From assembly GCA_017631875.1 (NCBI GenBank), contig JAGBSL010000003.1, forward strand, positions 1 through 64,000: a stretch of DNA of 64,000 nt, read 5' to 3'. Both the position numbers and the translations under genes were made by a program. The stretch is from Bacteroidales bacterium. Its GTDB lineage: Bacteria; Bacteroidota; Bacteroidia; Bacteroidales; UBA932. Numbering within the stretch: position 1 is the first letter of the stretch; the number at the start of each line of letters is the position of its first letter. Of this stretch, positions 40,171-49,720 are shown piece after piece. The notes beneath the pieces are model-generated. The model saw only the letters and a program-made list of their open reading frames with translations, searched no databases and was not told where the DNA came from.

Positions 40171-42672
40171 CGTGGCAAGGACGAGGAACATGTAGTGGGA
40201 CGAGCCGCCGCCGAGAACGTACTCGACCTGCTGCCACAAGTAAGGGAATACCAGCAGTTCCGGAAAATCCGGTCTGATAAGAGCTGTTCCGGAAACCACT
40301 CCGCCAGGAATGTATGACCAGTCTGCCCTGTTGAGTCCGTAACCCACTGTTGCGGACTTGGCGCCGACTCCGCTGGCGAATGACTGGGTATTCAGTCCCG
40401 GATGACATCCGAGGATGAAGTTAAGGGCATTGAACACCTGGTCCGGACGGAAGATGTCCGGATAGTTCTTGGCAAGGAAGTAATGCCTGTAGCCGAATGA
40501 CTGGATGTCCCAACCTGCTCCCCAGATGCTTGGGCGGTATGGAACTCCGTATGGGGTTTCCGAGCTGAGAGCCTCCAGCTCGGCGGCATAGTCCAGCAGC
40601 GCCTCCCTGAAGGCAGCGCACTGCTTCCTGTATTTCTTCTGACCTGCCATCTCCCTTTCCACAGGAGCGAGGTACCATGCACATGAGCCCACAGAAGCTA
40701 CGCAGCGGTCCCAGCCCGCCACAATGAAGTCAAGGTACTGGGCATCACGTGTAGTCTGATACAGCTCTGCGGCCGCATGATACATGCCCATGTCCCGACG
40801 TCCGGACTCGCGAGCCGCACCGAAGATCTCGGCTGCAATGTTCACGCAATGCACCGACAATGTATCATTGAACCCGCGAAGAGCGCGTGATGTTGCAGCT
40901 AGTTCCGCCGCTATGCTTATCTCCCTGCGAGGGTTGTCCTCCGTGAAGACCCATCTGTCGTCACCGTTGCCGATGACGCCGTCGGTCATGGCGGAAGCAT
41001 CGCCAAGAAGCACATACTGACGAAGGTTGTTGCAGATGATACCCCTATACAGACGTCCCAGAGCAAGGTATCCGTTCACGACCGTCAGGGCTCCATGCTC
41101 GATCTGCTGGAGGACATCATTCTTTCCGTCAGGCTGGTGTATCTCCACCAAGTGATGAAGCTGGTCAATGGAAGTCACATCCAGAGACGGCCTGAATGCC
41201 TCATAGGCCTTCGTCAGAATGTAGCACTCGCCTGCCTGCGACTCGATTCGAAGATCGAAGTCGCCGGCATCATGCCATCCACCGACATTCAGTCCCTCCA
41301 CAACATCAAGAGCCTCATACCTGGTCATGTCATCGGAAGGCTGCACGTAGCCGTCGATATGGTTGCCGGCCGGAGCCATAAGGGCGTCGTCCATATGACA
41401 GGTGTCATGCCATACGCGATACTTCTCGCTTACCCTCATATGGCACATCTGCACCGGAAGGAAATACTCTATGACCGGCTGCCACACTCCACGAGAATAC
41501 ACATCATCCGCAATGGTGAACACCGAAGAAGCGCTGTCGCCATACTTCAGACAATACAGTCCAGCCTCGGTCACATCAGAAAAATCAGCTTCAAGATACT
41601 TGTAACGAAGGAACTCTCCAGGCCACTCCACGACATCGACTTCCTTCACAACTTCCTCACCCTGAGGACCGTACTTCACAAGCGTCGCCTTCGCCAGAGG
41701 CTCAGCGCGCCTGTCAGTCTCAATCACTGCCACCTTCGGCTGACCAGGCAGATATCCCACCTGAGAGGTCTGCACTACAGGCTCATACAGCCATCCCTCT
41801 ACCACAGACGGCTCTATGTACCACTTCACGGCTTCCTTTGTCGCACCGGCAGGAATCTCGGAACGAAGCACGAACCATCCGTTGTTATGGTTCATCCTTC
41901 CGTCGTAAAGTTTAAGATCAGCAGTGTATGAAGTGATTGTAAGTCTGCTGTAAGGATCATCAGGACGCGATGTGAATGTGCGTCCCACAGCATAAGGCTC
42001 AGCAACTATACGGTCCGCGAGGAACGGACTGTAACCCTCAGCATTGAGGTGGTCTATGTCCGCATGCGGTGCCTTGCCGTTATGGAAATGGCCATGCGAC
42101 ACATCCAGATAACTTTCCTGCTCTATCACCGGAGAGTTAGGCTGCTGAGGATAAATGCCGGCCTTGTCATCCATTATCCATGGCTTTCCGAAAAGTTCTC
42201 CAGGGAAGAACTCCATGTTGAATCCGGCTTTGCCGACAAGCTCCGAAGGTATAGGCTGCTCCAGATCCACCGTAACAAGGAATCCCTTTCCGGAAGGTTC
42301 CAAAGTAACCGTATAAAACAACTGCACATCCGGATAGACCATCGGGTTGAATCCGGTCTCATGACGGCTCGAATCGGGATAACACAGACGGGTCACGATC
42401 TTCTGACCCTCGACTGTCCTGGATAGTTTCTTAGGAACAGGCTGCCACTGACCAGGGGTTTCATCAAAACGGATATCGCCGTTTGTGGCGACGCGTTTGC
42501 CGTTCATGATGAATGAGATACCGCCCTGATGGCCCTCTGGATAGAAGTCATCGAAGGCCATGGCGTCTACGCCTTCATGGTTGAAGTAACCGGAATCATT
42601 GAGACGGAAGTCCTGCGCGCCTGCCGCAAGGCAGAACATAGCCAAAAGAATGGAAGCGAAAAATATTTTCAT
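40153..42672 (-). CDS. GH9 family glycoside hydrolase
   Basis: 839 residues with a signal peptide (MKIFFASILLAMFCLAAGA). A long N-terminal beta region (about 20-310) is followed by a CelD-type Ig-like domain (VVQTSQVGYLPGQPKVAVIE, about 312-400) and the GH9 (alpha/alpha)6 catalytic domain. GGWHDAGDFD holds the nucleophile-side aspartates (Asp468, Asp471), and FILGCHPGLNTQSFASGVG the conserved C-terminal loop. The acid residue may be the Glu in WQQVEYVLGG, but this region differs from classic cellulases. GH9 enzymes act on beta-glucans, cellulose or related chains, or as exo-beta-glucosaminidases in some members. The natural substrate is open. Confidence 0.87.
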   Translation of the reverse strand: MKIFFASILLAMFCLAAGAQDFRLNDSGYFNHEGVDAMAFDDFYPEGHQGGISFIMNGKRVATNGDIRFDETPGQWQPVPKKLSRTVEGQKIVTRLCYPDSSRHETGFNPMVYPDVQLFYTVTLEPSGKGFLVTVDLEQPIPSELVGKAGFNMEFFPGELFGKPWIMDDKAGIYPQQPNSPVIEQESYLDVSHGHFHNGKAPHADIDHLNAEGYSPFLADRIVAEPYAVGRTFTSRPDDPYSRLTITSYTADLKLYDGRMNHNNGWFVLRSEIPAGATKEAVKWYIEPSVVEGWLYEPVVQTSQVGYLPGQPKVAVIETDRRAEPLAKATLVKYGPQGEEVVKEVDVVEWPGEFLRYKYLEADFSDVTEAGLYCLKYGDSASSVFTIADDVYSRGVWQPVIEYFLPVQMCHMRVSEKYRVWHDTCHMDDALMAPAGNHIDGYVQPSDDMTRYEALDVVEGLNVGGWHDAGDFDLRIESQAGECYILTKAYEAFRPSLDVTSIDQLHHLVEIHQPDGKNDVLQQIEHGALTVVNGYLALGRLYRGIICNNLRQYVLLGDASAMTDGVIGNGDDRWVFTEDNPRREISIAAELAATSRALRGFNDTLSVHCVNIAAEIFGAARESGRRDMGMYHAAAELYQTTRDAQYLDFIVAGWDRCVASVGSCAWYLAPVEREMAGQKKYRKQCAAFREALLDYAAELEALSSETPYGVPYRPSIWGAGWDIQSFGYRHYFLAKNYPDIFRPDQVFNALNFILGCHPGLNTQSFASGVGAKSATVGYGLNRADWSYIPGGVVSGTALIRPDFPELLVFPYLWQQVEYVLGGGSSHYMFLVLATMDLLQ

Positions 42673-42763
42673 AGCTGTCTGTATTTGAAGACAAATAAGT
42701 AAGTTCCCAAATATAGCATTATTTAGGGAGATTGGCTAACTTTACACATCCAACCTACACCAC

Positions 42764-43912
42764 ATGAAAAGAAGAGACTTCATAAAGACTACGGCACTGG
42801 GAGCTGCGGGAGTCCTTGCCGCCGGAAGCGGCCTTGTCGGCTGCGCGCCTTCCACAGAAGGATTCAACTTCAACAAGCTCGGCACGGGCGCAGGCCTGAA
42901 GCTGAGTTTCGAGCCGTATGAGCTTCAGCTTAGGCACACATTCACGGTATCCTCATACTCCAGAAAGACAACTCCAGGAGTGCAGGTAAGGATTGATTAT
43001 GAAGGGTTTACAGGATATGGCGAAGCATCCATGCCGCCGTATCTGGGCCAGACGGTAGAGTCTGTGACCGGCTTTCTGTCCAAGACCGACCTGAGCCAGT
43101 TCAAGGACCCGTTCCAACTGGAAACGATACTGGCATATGTGGACAGCCTGTCTCCGGGAGACGGAGCGGCGAAGGCGGCCATAGACATCGCCCTCCACGA
43201 CCTTGTGGGCAAACTGCTCGGACAGCCATGGTGGAGACTATGGGGACTGGACCCAAATAAGACACCGAACACGACTTTCACCATAGGCATCGACACTCCC
43301 GATGTGGTAAGAGAAAAGACCAGAGAGTGCGCTGACCGCTTCAAGATACTGAAGGTCAAGGTCGGACTGGACAATGACAAGGAGATGATCAGGACCATCA
43401 GGGAAGTGACGGACCTTCCTCTGGCTGTGGACGCAAACCAAGGTTGGAAGGACCGCGAGCAGGCACTTGACGAGATATTCTGGCTGAAGGAGCACGGTAT
43501 AGTGATGGTAGAGCAGCCTATGGCGAAGGAGCGTTTGGACGATAACGCATGGATCACCGAAAGAAGCCCGCTCCCAATCTTCGCGGATGAGGCCATACAA
43601 AGACTTGCAGACATCCCGGCGATCAAGGGAGCCTACCACGGCATAAACATAAAGCTGATGAAGTCGACCGGCATGCGAGAGGCATGGAAGATGGCCAACT
43701 ATGCCCATGCAGAGGGCATGAGAGTGATGGTCGGATGCATGACAGAGACATCATGTGCAGTATCCGCCGCAGCCCAGCTCTCCCCTCTTGCAGACTTCGC
43801 CGACCTTGACGGCAACCTGCTGATCACGAACGACCTCTTCAAGGGAATGGAAGTAATAGACGGAAAGATCACGCTTTCCGACAGACCAGGTATCGGACTG
43901 ATAAAACTATAA
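42764..43912 (+). CDS. Dipeptide epimerase (enolase superfamily), Tat lipoprotein
   Basis: 382 residues. The N-terminus has a Tat motif (RRDFIKTTALGAAGVLAAG) and a lipobox (GLVGC), so a folded lipoprotein is exported. The enolase-superfamily body has the capping domain (about 45-150, ending DIALHDLVGKLLGQPWWRLWG), the acid-base pair motif LKVKVG, metal ligands in DANQGW, VEQPM and FADEAI, and the second lysine in NIKLMKSTG. This fits the L-Ala-D/L-Glu-type dipeptide epimerases, which act on peptides from murein. An exported form suggests use of peptidoglycan fragments outside the cytoplasm. The GH2 gene follows after 4 nt. Confidence 0.88.
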   Translation: MKRRDFIKTTALGAAGVLAAGSGLVGCAPSTEGFNFNKLGTGAGLKLSFEPYELQLRHTFTVSSYSRKTTPGVQVRIDYEGFTGYGEASMPPYLGQTVESVTGFLSKTDLSQFKDPFQLETILAYVDSLSPGDGAAKAAIDIALHDLVGKLLGQPWWRLWGLDPNKTPNTTFTIGIDTPDVVREKTRECADRFKILKVKVGLDNDKEMIRTIREVTDLPLAVDANQGWKDREQALDEIFWLKEHGIVMVEQPMAKERLDDNAWITERSPLPIFADEAIQRLADIPAIKGAYHGINIKLMKSTGMREAWKMANYAHAEGMRVMVGCMTETSCAVSAAAQLSPLADFADLDGNLLITNDLFKGMEVIDGKITLSDRPGIGLIKL

Positions 43913-43916
43913 ACAC

Positions 43917-46316
43917 ATGAAAAAGATAATACTTTCTGCAATCTGCGCAGCAATCACGTTTGCAGCATCGGCCCAAAGCCAGCGCGAATGCATCAACTTC
44001 GATGACAGCTGGCAGTTCGCCTTCGGCGACGCATCCTCACCGGCAAAGGACTTCGGCTGCGGAACCGAGTATTTCAACTACCTGACCAAGGCGGCCTCGA
44101 TCCACAATGAGGGCCCGTACTCACCGAAGTTTGACGCCTCTGGATGGACTGTCGTAAACCTTCCGCATGACTGGGTAGTTGACCTTCCATACGCAGCGGA
44201 AGCGAGCCACAGTCATGGATACAAGACCGTAGGATACAAGTATCCGGAAACCAGCGTGGGCTGGTACAGAAAGACCTTCACCGTTCCTGCCGAGGACTAT
44301 GGGAAGCACCTGTGGCTGCAGTTCGACGGCATATTCCGCGACGCCCGCGTGTGGGTGAACGGATTTTACCTCGGACATGAGCCAAGCGGCTATGCGACAC
44401 AGGTCTATGACATCTCGGAGTACCTCAACTACGGTGGCGAGAACATCATATGCGTGCGCGCAGACGCAACCCTTGAGGAAGGATGGTTCTACGAGGGCGC
44501 GGGCATTTACCGCCATGTATGGCTTAACAAGGCCGACAAGCTCCATGTAGCCCCGTTCGGCACATTCGTATATTCGGAATTTGCGGTTCCATACAGCCTT
44601 CGCGGACAGGCGGGGCCGGATCTTTCCGCAGCTTCGCTCCATATCGAAACCATCGTCCAGAACATGGGCTCGGCAGCGGCATCATATAGCCTCAGACACA
44701 CGCTCATAGATGCAGCGGGCAATGTAGCAGGCACATGTGAAAGCGAAGGCGGACTCATCCTGGCAAAGGACAATCACAAGACCATGAGCGTCATAGCAGT
44801 GGAGAATCCACATCTGTGGAGCTGCGAGGATCCATATTTATATAAGGTAATGACCGAGGTCTATGCCGATGGCAACCTCGTAGACACATATGAGACCACA
44901 ACCGGTATCAGGCATATCGAATTCGACAACGACCGAGGCTTTCTCCTCAACGGTAAAGTCGTGAAGCTCAAGGGCGTGAACATGCACCAGGACCACGCGG
45001 GAGTGGGCAGCGGCATCCCTGACGCACTTCAGGAGTGGAGGCTCATGCAGCTGAAGAAGTTAGGATGCAACGCGTACCGCTCAAGCCATAACCCTATGAC
45101 TCCGGCTCTGCTTGACATATGCGACCGCCTCGGAATCCTCGTCATCGAGGAGAACCGCCTTACAGGCATCAACAAGGAGCATACGGACCTTCTCGGACGC
45201 ATGATCCGCCGCGACAGGAACCACCCTTCGATCATCCTGTGGAGCGTCGGAAACGAGGAATGGGGACTGGAGTGGAATGAGTTCGGAACACGCATCGCCG
45301 AGTCCATGCGCGAATACTGCCACCGCTTCGACCCTACCCGTCTGATGACAGTGGCGTCAAGCAGCGGGCCGAACATCCTCATCCCTGCCGACGTCGCAGG
45401 ATACAACTACATCCTCCAGAACCCTGTGGAGCAGCACCGCGCCAACTATCCGGAGCGCTGCGCGCTTGGCTCGGAAGAGACCACCGGATGCGGCACACGC
45501 GGAGTTTACTTCGAGGCTCCTGTCGGACGCGAGCGTAATGCCTTGGAGGCCGGAGACGGCAGGATGGTCGCCTTCAACCGCTACAAGCACGGCCCTGACA
45601 GCATCTACAACTGCATAGAGAGAGGCTGGAAGTTCTACGCAGAGAGAGACTACCTTGCAGGACTGTTCTACTGGACAGGATTCGACTATCGCGGCGAACC
45701 GAACCCGATGACCTTCCCTGCGACAAGTTCCGAGTTCGGCATCCTCGACTACTGCGGCTTCCCTAAGGACGAGGCATATTACCTCAAGTCATGGTGGACT
45801 GACGAGCCGGTACTCCATATACTTCCGCACTGGAACCTTGACGGACATGAAGGAGAAAAGATATCGGTATGGGTATACAGCAATTGTGACGAGGTCCAGC
45901 TGACCGTCAATGGAAAGAACCTCGGACGCAAGAAGATGCCGGTGAACGGCCACCTCGAGTGGGATGCCGTCTATAAGCCGGGATATGTCAAGGCCATCGG
46001 ATACAAGAACGGCCGCAAGGTCATGGAAACCCGTATAGAGACAGCCGAAGCACCGGTAGAAGCAGTGTGGACACATGAGGCCGTCGGTGACATCATCGTG
46101 GCGAACGTAAAGATGGTCGACGCCAAAGGCCGCTTCGTTCCGACAGCCAACTGCGAAGTGGAATTCCAGACTCCATCGGCAGAATGGAAGATCCTCGGCT
46201 GGGGCAACGGTGATCCCGCTTTCCAATATGTCGAGAGACCTCACGACAAAGACGCAGACAGCATCAAAATACAAACTTTCAACGGCTACGCACAGGTCAT
46301 TATCCAAAAGAAGTAG
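43917..46316 (+). CDS. GH2 family beta-galactosidase-like enzyme
   Basis: 799 residues with a signal peptide (MKKIILSAICAAITFAASAQ). GH2 order: jelly-roll sugar-binding domain (about 20-210; VNLPHDWVVDLPY, then GWYRKTFTVP, and HLWLQFDGIFRDARVWVNG), Ig-like domain (about 220-330), then the TIM barrel (about 335-620). The acid/base is Glu447 in SVGNEEWG and the nucleophile is in LGSEETTG (Glu520 or Glu521). Two further beta domains follow. The family removes beta-linked galactose, glucuronate or mannose from chain ends; beta-galactosidase is most likely. Translation is probably coupled with the epimerase gene upstream. Confidence 0.9.
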   Translation: MKKIILSAICAAITFAASAQSQRECINFDDSWQFAFGDASSPAKDFGCGTEYFNYLTKAASIHNEGPYSPKFDASGWTVVNLPHDWVVDLPYAAEASHSHGYKTVGYKYPETSVGWYRKTFTVPAEDYGKHLWLQFDGIFRDARVWVNGFYLGHEPSGYATQVYDISEYLNYGGENIICVRADATLEEGWFYEGAGIYRHVWLNKADKLHVAPFGTFVYSEFAVPYSLRGQAGPDLSAASLHIETIVQNMGSAAASYSLRHTLIDAAGNVAGTCESEGGLILAKDNHKTMSVIAVENPHLWSCEDPYLYKVMTEVYADGNLVDTYETTTGIRHIEFDNDRGFLLNGKVVKLKGVNMHQDHAGVGSGIPDALQEWRLMQLKKLGCNAYRSSHNPMTPALLDICDRLGILVIEENRLTGINKEHTDLLGRMIRRDRNHPSIILWSVGNEEWGLEWNEFGTRIAESMREYCHRFDPTRLMTVASSSGPNILIPADVAGYNYILQNPVEQHRANYPERCALGSEETTGCGTRGVYFEAPVGRERNALEAGDGRMVAFNRYKHGPDSIYNCIERGWKFYAERDYLAGLFYWTGFDYRGEPNPMTFPATSSEFGILDYCGFPKDEAYYLKSWWTDEPVLHILPHWNLDGHEGEKISVWVYSNCDEVQLTVNGKNLGRKKMPVNGHLEWDAVYKPGYVKAIGYKNGRKVMETRIETAEAPVEAVWTHEAVGDIIVANVKMVDAKGRFVPTANCEVEFQTPSAEWKILGWGNGDPAFQYVERPHDKDADSIKIQTFNGYAQVIIQKK

Positions 46317-46324
46317 TATCTTTG
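46317..46324 (+). promoter_or_regulatory. -7 box of the TonB receptor gene
   Basis: TATCTTTG is an exact TAnnTTTG match that begins one base after the GH2 stop codon. The receptor ATG is at 46332, so transcripts from here would be nearly leaderless. Confidence 0.55.
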
Positions 46325-46331
46325 CGGGCTA

Positions 46332-48599
46332 ATGATTCTTGAAACCATCATATCAGTCCTTCTGGCGGTTCCCTTTGTAGAAAAAGGGCCTGCCGACACG
46401 TTGGACAGCTCAATCATAGAGACATCCGCTAAATCGGTCATTCCGGTCGAGCGGATGTCTTCTCCTGTGACGGAAGTATACATGCTGGACATGAAGGAAA
46501 GAGGAGTAGACTCGCCTAAGAAGCTGTCCGCAATCGTTCCCAACCTCCACATTCCGGATTACGGATCGGCTATGACCTCGTCGATTTACCTGCGTGGATT
46601 CGGTTCCAGGATGGAGAATCCTGTGCTGGGATTCTATATCGACGACGTTCCTATCCTGAACAAGAACGCTTACGACATAGACATGCTCGACATCCGCCGT
46701 GCGACCGTCTTCCGCGGCCCCCAGGGCACGCTCTACGGCCGAAACGCTATGTGCGGAGTCCTCTCCCTGAGCACCCTCTCCCCTTCCTCATATCATGGAC
46801 TGAGGGCAGGAGTCGAATATGGTTCGGCAAACACTTTCCTGGCCAGGGCATCATACTACGGAAAGACCAGCAATGGATTAGCGATTGGAGGAGGCGTGAG
46901 CTTCAGACACTCCGACGGATTCTACACCAATGCCTTCACCGGAGAGCAATGCGACCCGTATGACGGTCTTTCACTGAGATTCCGCATAGAGAAAAGCCTC
47001 AGACCCGACCTGTATTTCGAAAACATCATATCTGCCGGGGCCCTGACCCAGGGCGGATGGCCTTACAGACAATATCTGCCACAGACAGGAGAACTACTGG
47101 AGACATCATACAACGACAAATGCGGATACAAGCGCTTCAGCCTCACCGAGGCGGTAAAGCTGCGTCTGGAAGCGGAGAACTATACCCTCAACAGCATATC
47201 CTCGCTGCAGGTGCTGCTGGACAGGATGGACCTGGACCAGGACTTCACCACACGTTCGATGTTCACAATGTCGCAGATCCAGAGGGAAGGCGCGCTGACC
47301 CAGGAGATTATCCTCAAACCGAAGGCAGGCTGGAAGAAGGACTGGTGGAACTGGCAGAGCGGAGTGTTCGCCTTCTGGAAGTTCAACCGCATGTCGGCTC
47401 CGGTGAACTTCAAGCAGGACGGAATAGATGACCTTATACTCGGAAATGCCAACAGCAATATCCCTGAAGACGTTGCCGGAGGTTATGACAAGCCCCTGCT
47501 CTTCAAGGAAAGCGGATTCCCTATCGGCAGCGAGTTCGGTACGCATACCTACGGAGCGGCATTGTATCATGAGTCGTACTTCAATGTGGGTAAATGGCTC
47601 TTTACGGCAGGCCTGAGACTTGATTTCGAGGGTGCGGTGATGGATTATTGCAGCGACGCGACCGTCCACTACATGTTCCAGCCTACCATGAAGGACTGGA
47701 GAAAATATGACATCCTTTACAAGGGTCAATTGGACGGAGTGCAATATCTGGAACTTCTCCCTAAAGTGTCTGCCTTGTATGATTTCGGAGGTGGGGCGAA
47801 TAACGTATTCGCAACGATATCAAAGGGTTACAGAAGCGGCGGATACAACACCCAGATATTCTCGGACATCCTCCAGAACAAGATGATGAACGGCCTGATG
47901 GGCGACCTGGGAGTGTATCTGGACAATGCTCCTGCCGAGATGGATGCAGAGAGCACGGCATACCGTCCCGAGAAGTCATGGAACTTCGAGGCCGGTGGAC
48001 ATTTCGACAAATGGATAGGCGGCGGACATCTTTCCGGTTCTGCGTCGGCCTTCTACATCCTCTGCCGTGACCAGCAGATCACCATCTTCCCTCCGGGCAT
48101 GTCCACAGGCCGAATGATGGCCAACGTCGGACGTTCGAGAAGCATCGGCGCAGAAGCGACCCTGTCATATGGATACAAAGGTCTGTCCCTCACTGCCGCT
48201 TACGGATACACTGACGCCCGTTTCACATCGTATGACGACGGAAACAACGACTACAGCGGTAACCGCATCCCGTATTCGCCTGAGCATACACTGAACTTCA
48301 GAGCGGGATATCTGTTCGCCCTGACAAACAGTTCTGTTGTGCGCAACATCTCCGTAAACGCGGACTGCAGCGGCATCGGACGCATCTGGTGGGACGAGGC
48401 CAACCAGTTCGTGGAGCCTTTCGTGGCGCAGGTAGGAGCGGATGTTTCCGTAGCGTTCCATTGGTTTGACCTGAGATTCAGGATGGACAATATCCTGAAC
48501 GAAGACTATAATGTATTTTACTTCAAGTCCGTCGGAAACAACTTCTTCCAGAGAGGAAAGCCGCTCCGATGGAATATCGGCATAAACATATCGCTATGA
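46332..48599 (+). CDS. TonB-dependent receptor
   Basis: 755 residues, outer-membrane gated channel driven by TonB-ExbBD. A short signal-like N-terminus (MILETIISVLLAVPFVEKG) is followed by the plug domain (about 45-150; DSPKKLSAIVPNLHIPDYGS, then IYLRGFGSRMENPVLGFYID and VFRGPQGTLYGRNAMCGVL), then a 22-strand barrel that ends in NIGINISL. No N-terminal CarboxypepD-like domain and no SusD gene are present, so it is not a SusC. It looks more like a siderophore, vitamin or small-ligand receptor; the barrel of TonB receptors with the GPQGTLYGRNA box often handles iron chelates. A small lipoprotein gene overlaps its end by 4 nt. Confidence 0.9.
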   Translation: MILETIISVLLAVPFVEKGPADTLDSSIIETSAKSVIPVERMSSPVTEVYMLDMKERGVDSPKKLSAIVPNLHIPDYGSAMTSSIYLRGFGSRMENPVLGFYIDDVPILNKNAYDIDMLDIRRATVFRGPQGTLYGRNAMCGVLSLSTLSPSSYHGLRAGVEYGSANTFLARASYYGKTSNGLAIGGGVSFRHSDGFYTNAFTGEQCDPYDGLSLRFRIEKSLRPDLYFENIISAGALTQGGWPYRQYLPQTGELLETSYNDKCGYKRFSLTEAVKLRLEAENYTLNSISSLQVLLDRMDLDQDFTTRSMFTMSQIQREGALTQEIILKPKAGWKKDWWNWQSGVFAFWKFNRMSAPVNFKQDGIDDLILGNANSNIPEDVAGGYDKPLLFKESGFPIGSEFGTHTYGAALYHESYFNVGKWLFTAGLRLDFEGAVMDYCSDATVHYMFQPTMKDWRKYDILYKGQLDGVQYLELLPKVSALYDFGGGANNVFATISKGYRSGGYNTQIFSDILQNKMMNGLMGDLGVYLDNAPAEMDAESTAYRPEKSWNFEAGGHFDKWIGGGHLSGSASAFYILCRDQQITIFPPGMSTGRMMANVGRSRSIGAEATLSYGYKGLSLTAAYGYTDARFTSYDDGNNDYSGNRIPYSPEHTLNFRAGYLFALTNSSVVRNISVNADCSGIGRIWWDEANQFVEPFVAQVGADVSVAFHWFDLRFRMDNILNEDYNVFYFKSVGNNFFQRGKPLRWNIGINISL

Positions 48600-49060
48600 T
48601 GAAAAGATTCTTTACAATATTCGCCCTTGTATGGGCTTTGGCCGCATGTGAAAAGGCCCCTACAATCATTACAGACGACTCACCGGAGTATACCGGAACA
48701 ATGGTCGTAGCCTATGAAGGCGAAGACTTCGAGCAGACAGGCATAAAGGTGCTTGGAGAATTCGACGATAGCAAGACCACAATAGATATCAAGCTCCAGA
48801 AGGTCAAATTCGTGCCTGCGATGCCGATCAGGATTGACGTAACCATCATGGACGTCCCTGTCGTTTCGGACGGTGAGGGTTCATGGACATTCGAGGCGGA
48901 CGGCCTCACACCGTGGGCCATGGGAGGTCCATACGAAACGTACCGCGTAGATGACCTACGCGGCACGATATCAGGGGACTCCATCGAGTTCTCCCTCGGC
49001 TTCTTCAATACTAAGAAACAGGAAAACTATCCGACCAGTTATAGCGGCATCCTGAACTAG
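48596..49060 (+). CDS. Small lipoprotein, calycin-like
   Basis: 154 residues, starting at an ATG that overlaps the receptor stop (ATGATGA; a second ATG at 48599 is possible). Lipoprotein signal with lipobox ALAAC. The remaining 130 residues alternate short strands (GTMVVAYEGEDFEQTGIKVL, then TTIDIKLQKVKFVPAMPIRI and RGTISGDSIEFSLGFF) as in the calycin-like lipoproteins of Bacteroidota. Coupling to the receptor suggests a surface partner that binds its ligand. The family call is tentative. Confidence 0.7.
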   Translation: MMKRFFTIFALVWALAACEKAPTIITDDSPEYTGTMVVAYEGEDFEQTGIKVLGEFDDSKTTIDIKLQKVKFVPAMPIRIDVTIMDVPVVSDGEGSWTFEADGLTPWAMGGPYETYRVDDLRGTISGDSIEFSLGFFNTKKQENYPTSYSGILN

Positions 49061-49061
49061 C

Positions 49062-49715
49062 TTACAGGGCCTTAAGAAGAAGGTTCTTCATAATATCATA
49101 ACCTTCTCTTGTCGGGTGCACTCCATCCTTTGCCAGACTCTCAGGCAGACCGCCGCGCTCATCCTTCATGGCTGAGTGGTAGTCCACATACTTGATCCTG
49201 TTTGCCTTGGCGTATGCTTCAAGCATGGCGTTGAGCTGAGCTATCTTCTCTGCCGCACCTGTCACATGCGGATGCCAATAGAAAGACGCTGCCGGGATCA
49301 CCGAGCAGATGATCGGCTTTATACCGTTCGCCTTGGCAAGGTCGCACATGGACACGATATTTCCGAAAGTCTTTTCCATATCGATCTTTCCTGAATTCTC
49401 AGCAATGTCATTGGTTCCTGCGAGAATCACGACATACTTCGGATGCAGATCGATCACATCCTGCCTGAAACGCAGAAGCATCTGGCTTGTGACCTGGCCG
49501 CTGATGCCGCGTCCCACAAAATTATTGTCCGAAAAGAACTCTGGATCGGCAAAAGGCCATCCGTCCGTGATGCTGTCTCCCATAAGGACTGCCTTAGGAG
49601 CCTCTGTAACCTGTGCGTTAGCTTCTGCGTAACGATTATAATTGGCCCAGTCGTTCTGAGCCACTGCGAGCATCGGAACAAGGATTCCGATGATGAAAAC
49701 ACATATCTTTCTCAT
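49062..49715 (-). CDS. Secreted SGNH/GDSL hydrolase
   Basis: 217 residues with a signal peptide (MRKICVFIIGILVPMLAVAQ). All four SGNH blocks are present: GDSITDGW (catalytic Ser), VGRGISGQ (Gly), LAGTNDIAE (Asn) and KDGVHPTREGY (Asp and His). Such enzymes deacetylate or deesterify polysaccharides and platelet-activating-factor-like lipids. It lies 5 nt after a putative esterase gene in the same operon, so the two probably strip ester groups from the same glycan. The ATG at 49715 gives a proper signal peptide; an earlier start would lie in the upstream gene's end. Confidence 0.88.
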   Translation of the reverse strand: MRKICVFIIGILVPMLAVAQNDWANYNRYAEANAQVTEAPKAVLMGDSITDGWPFADPEFFSDNNFVGRGISGQVTSQMLLRFRQDVIDLHPKYVVILAGTNDIAENSGKIDMEKTFGNIVSMCDLAKANGIKPIICSVIPAASFYWHPHVTGAAEKIAQLNAMLEAYAKANRIKYVDYHSAMKDERGGLPESLAKDGVHPTREGYDIMKNLLLKAL

Positions 49716-49720
49716 ATCTG

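Noticed and set aside
46332..48599. SusC-type receptor of a polysaccharide utilization locus
   Set aside because: No N-terminal CarboxypepD-like domain, shorter than SusC and no SusD gene nearby; the generic TonB receptor call is safer.
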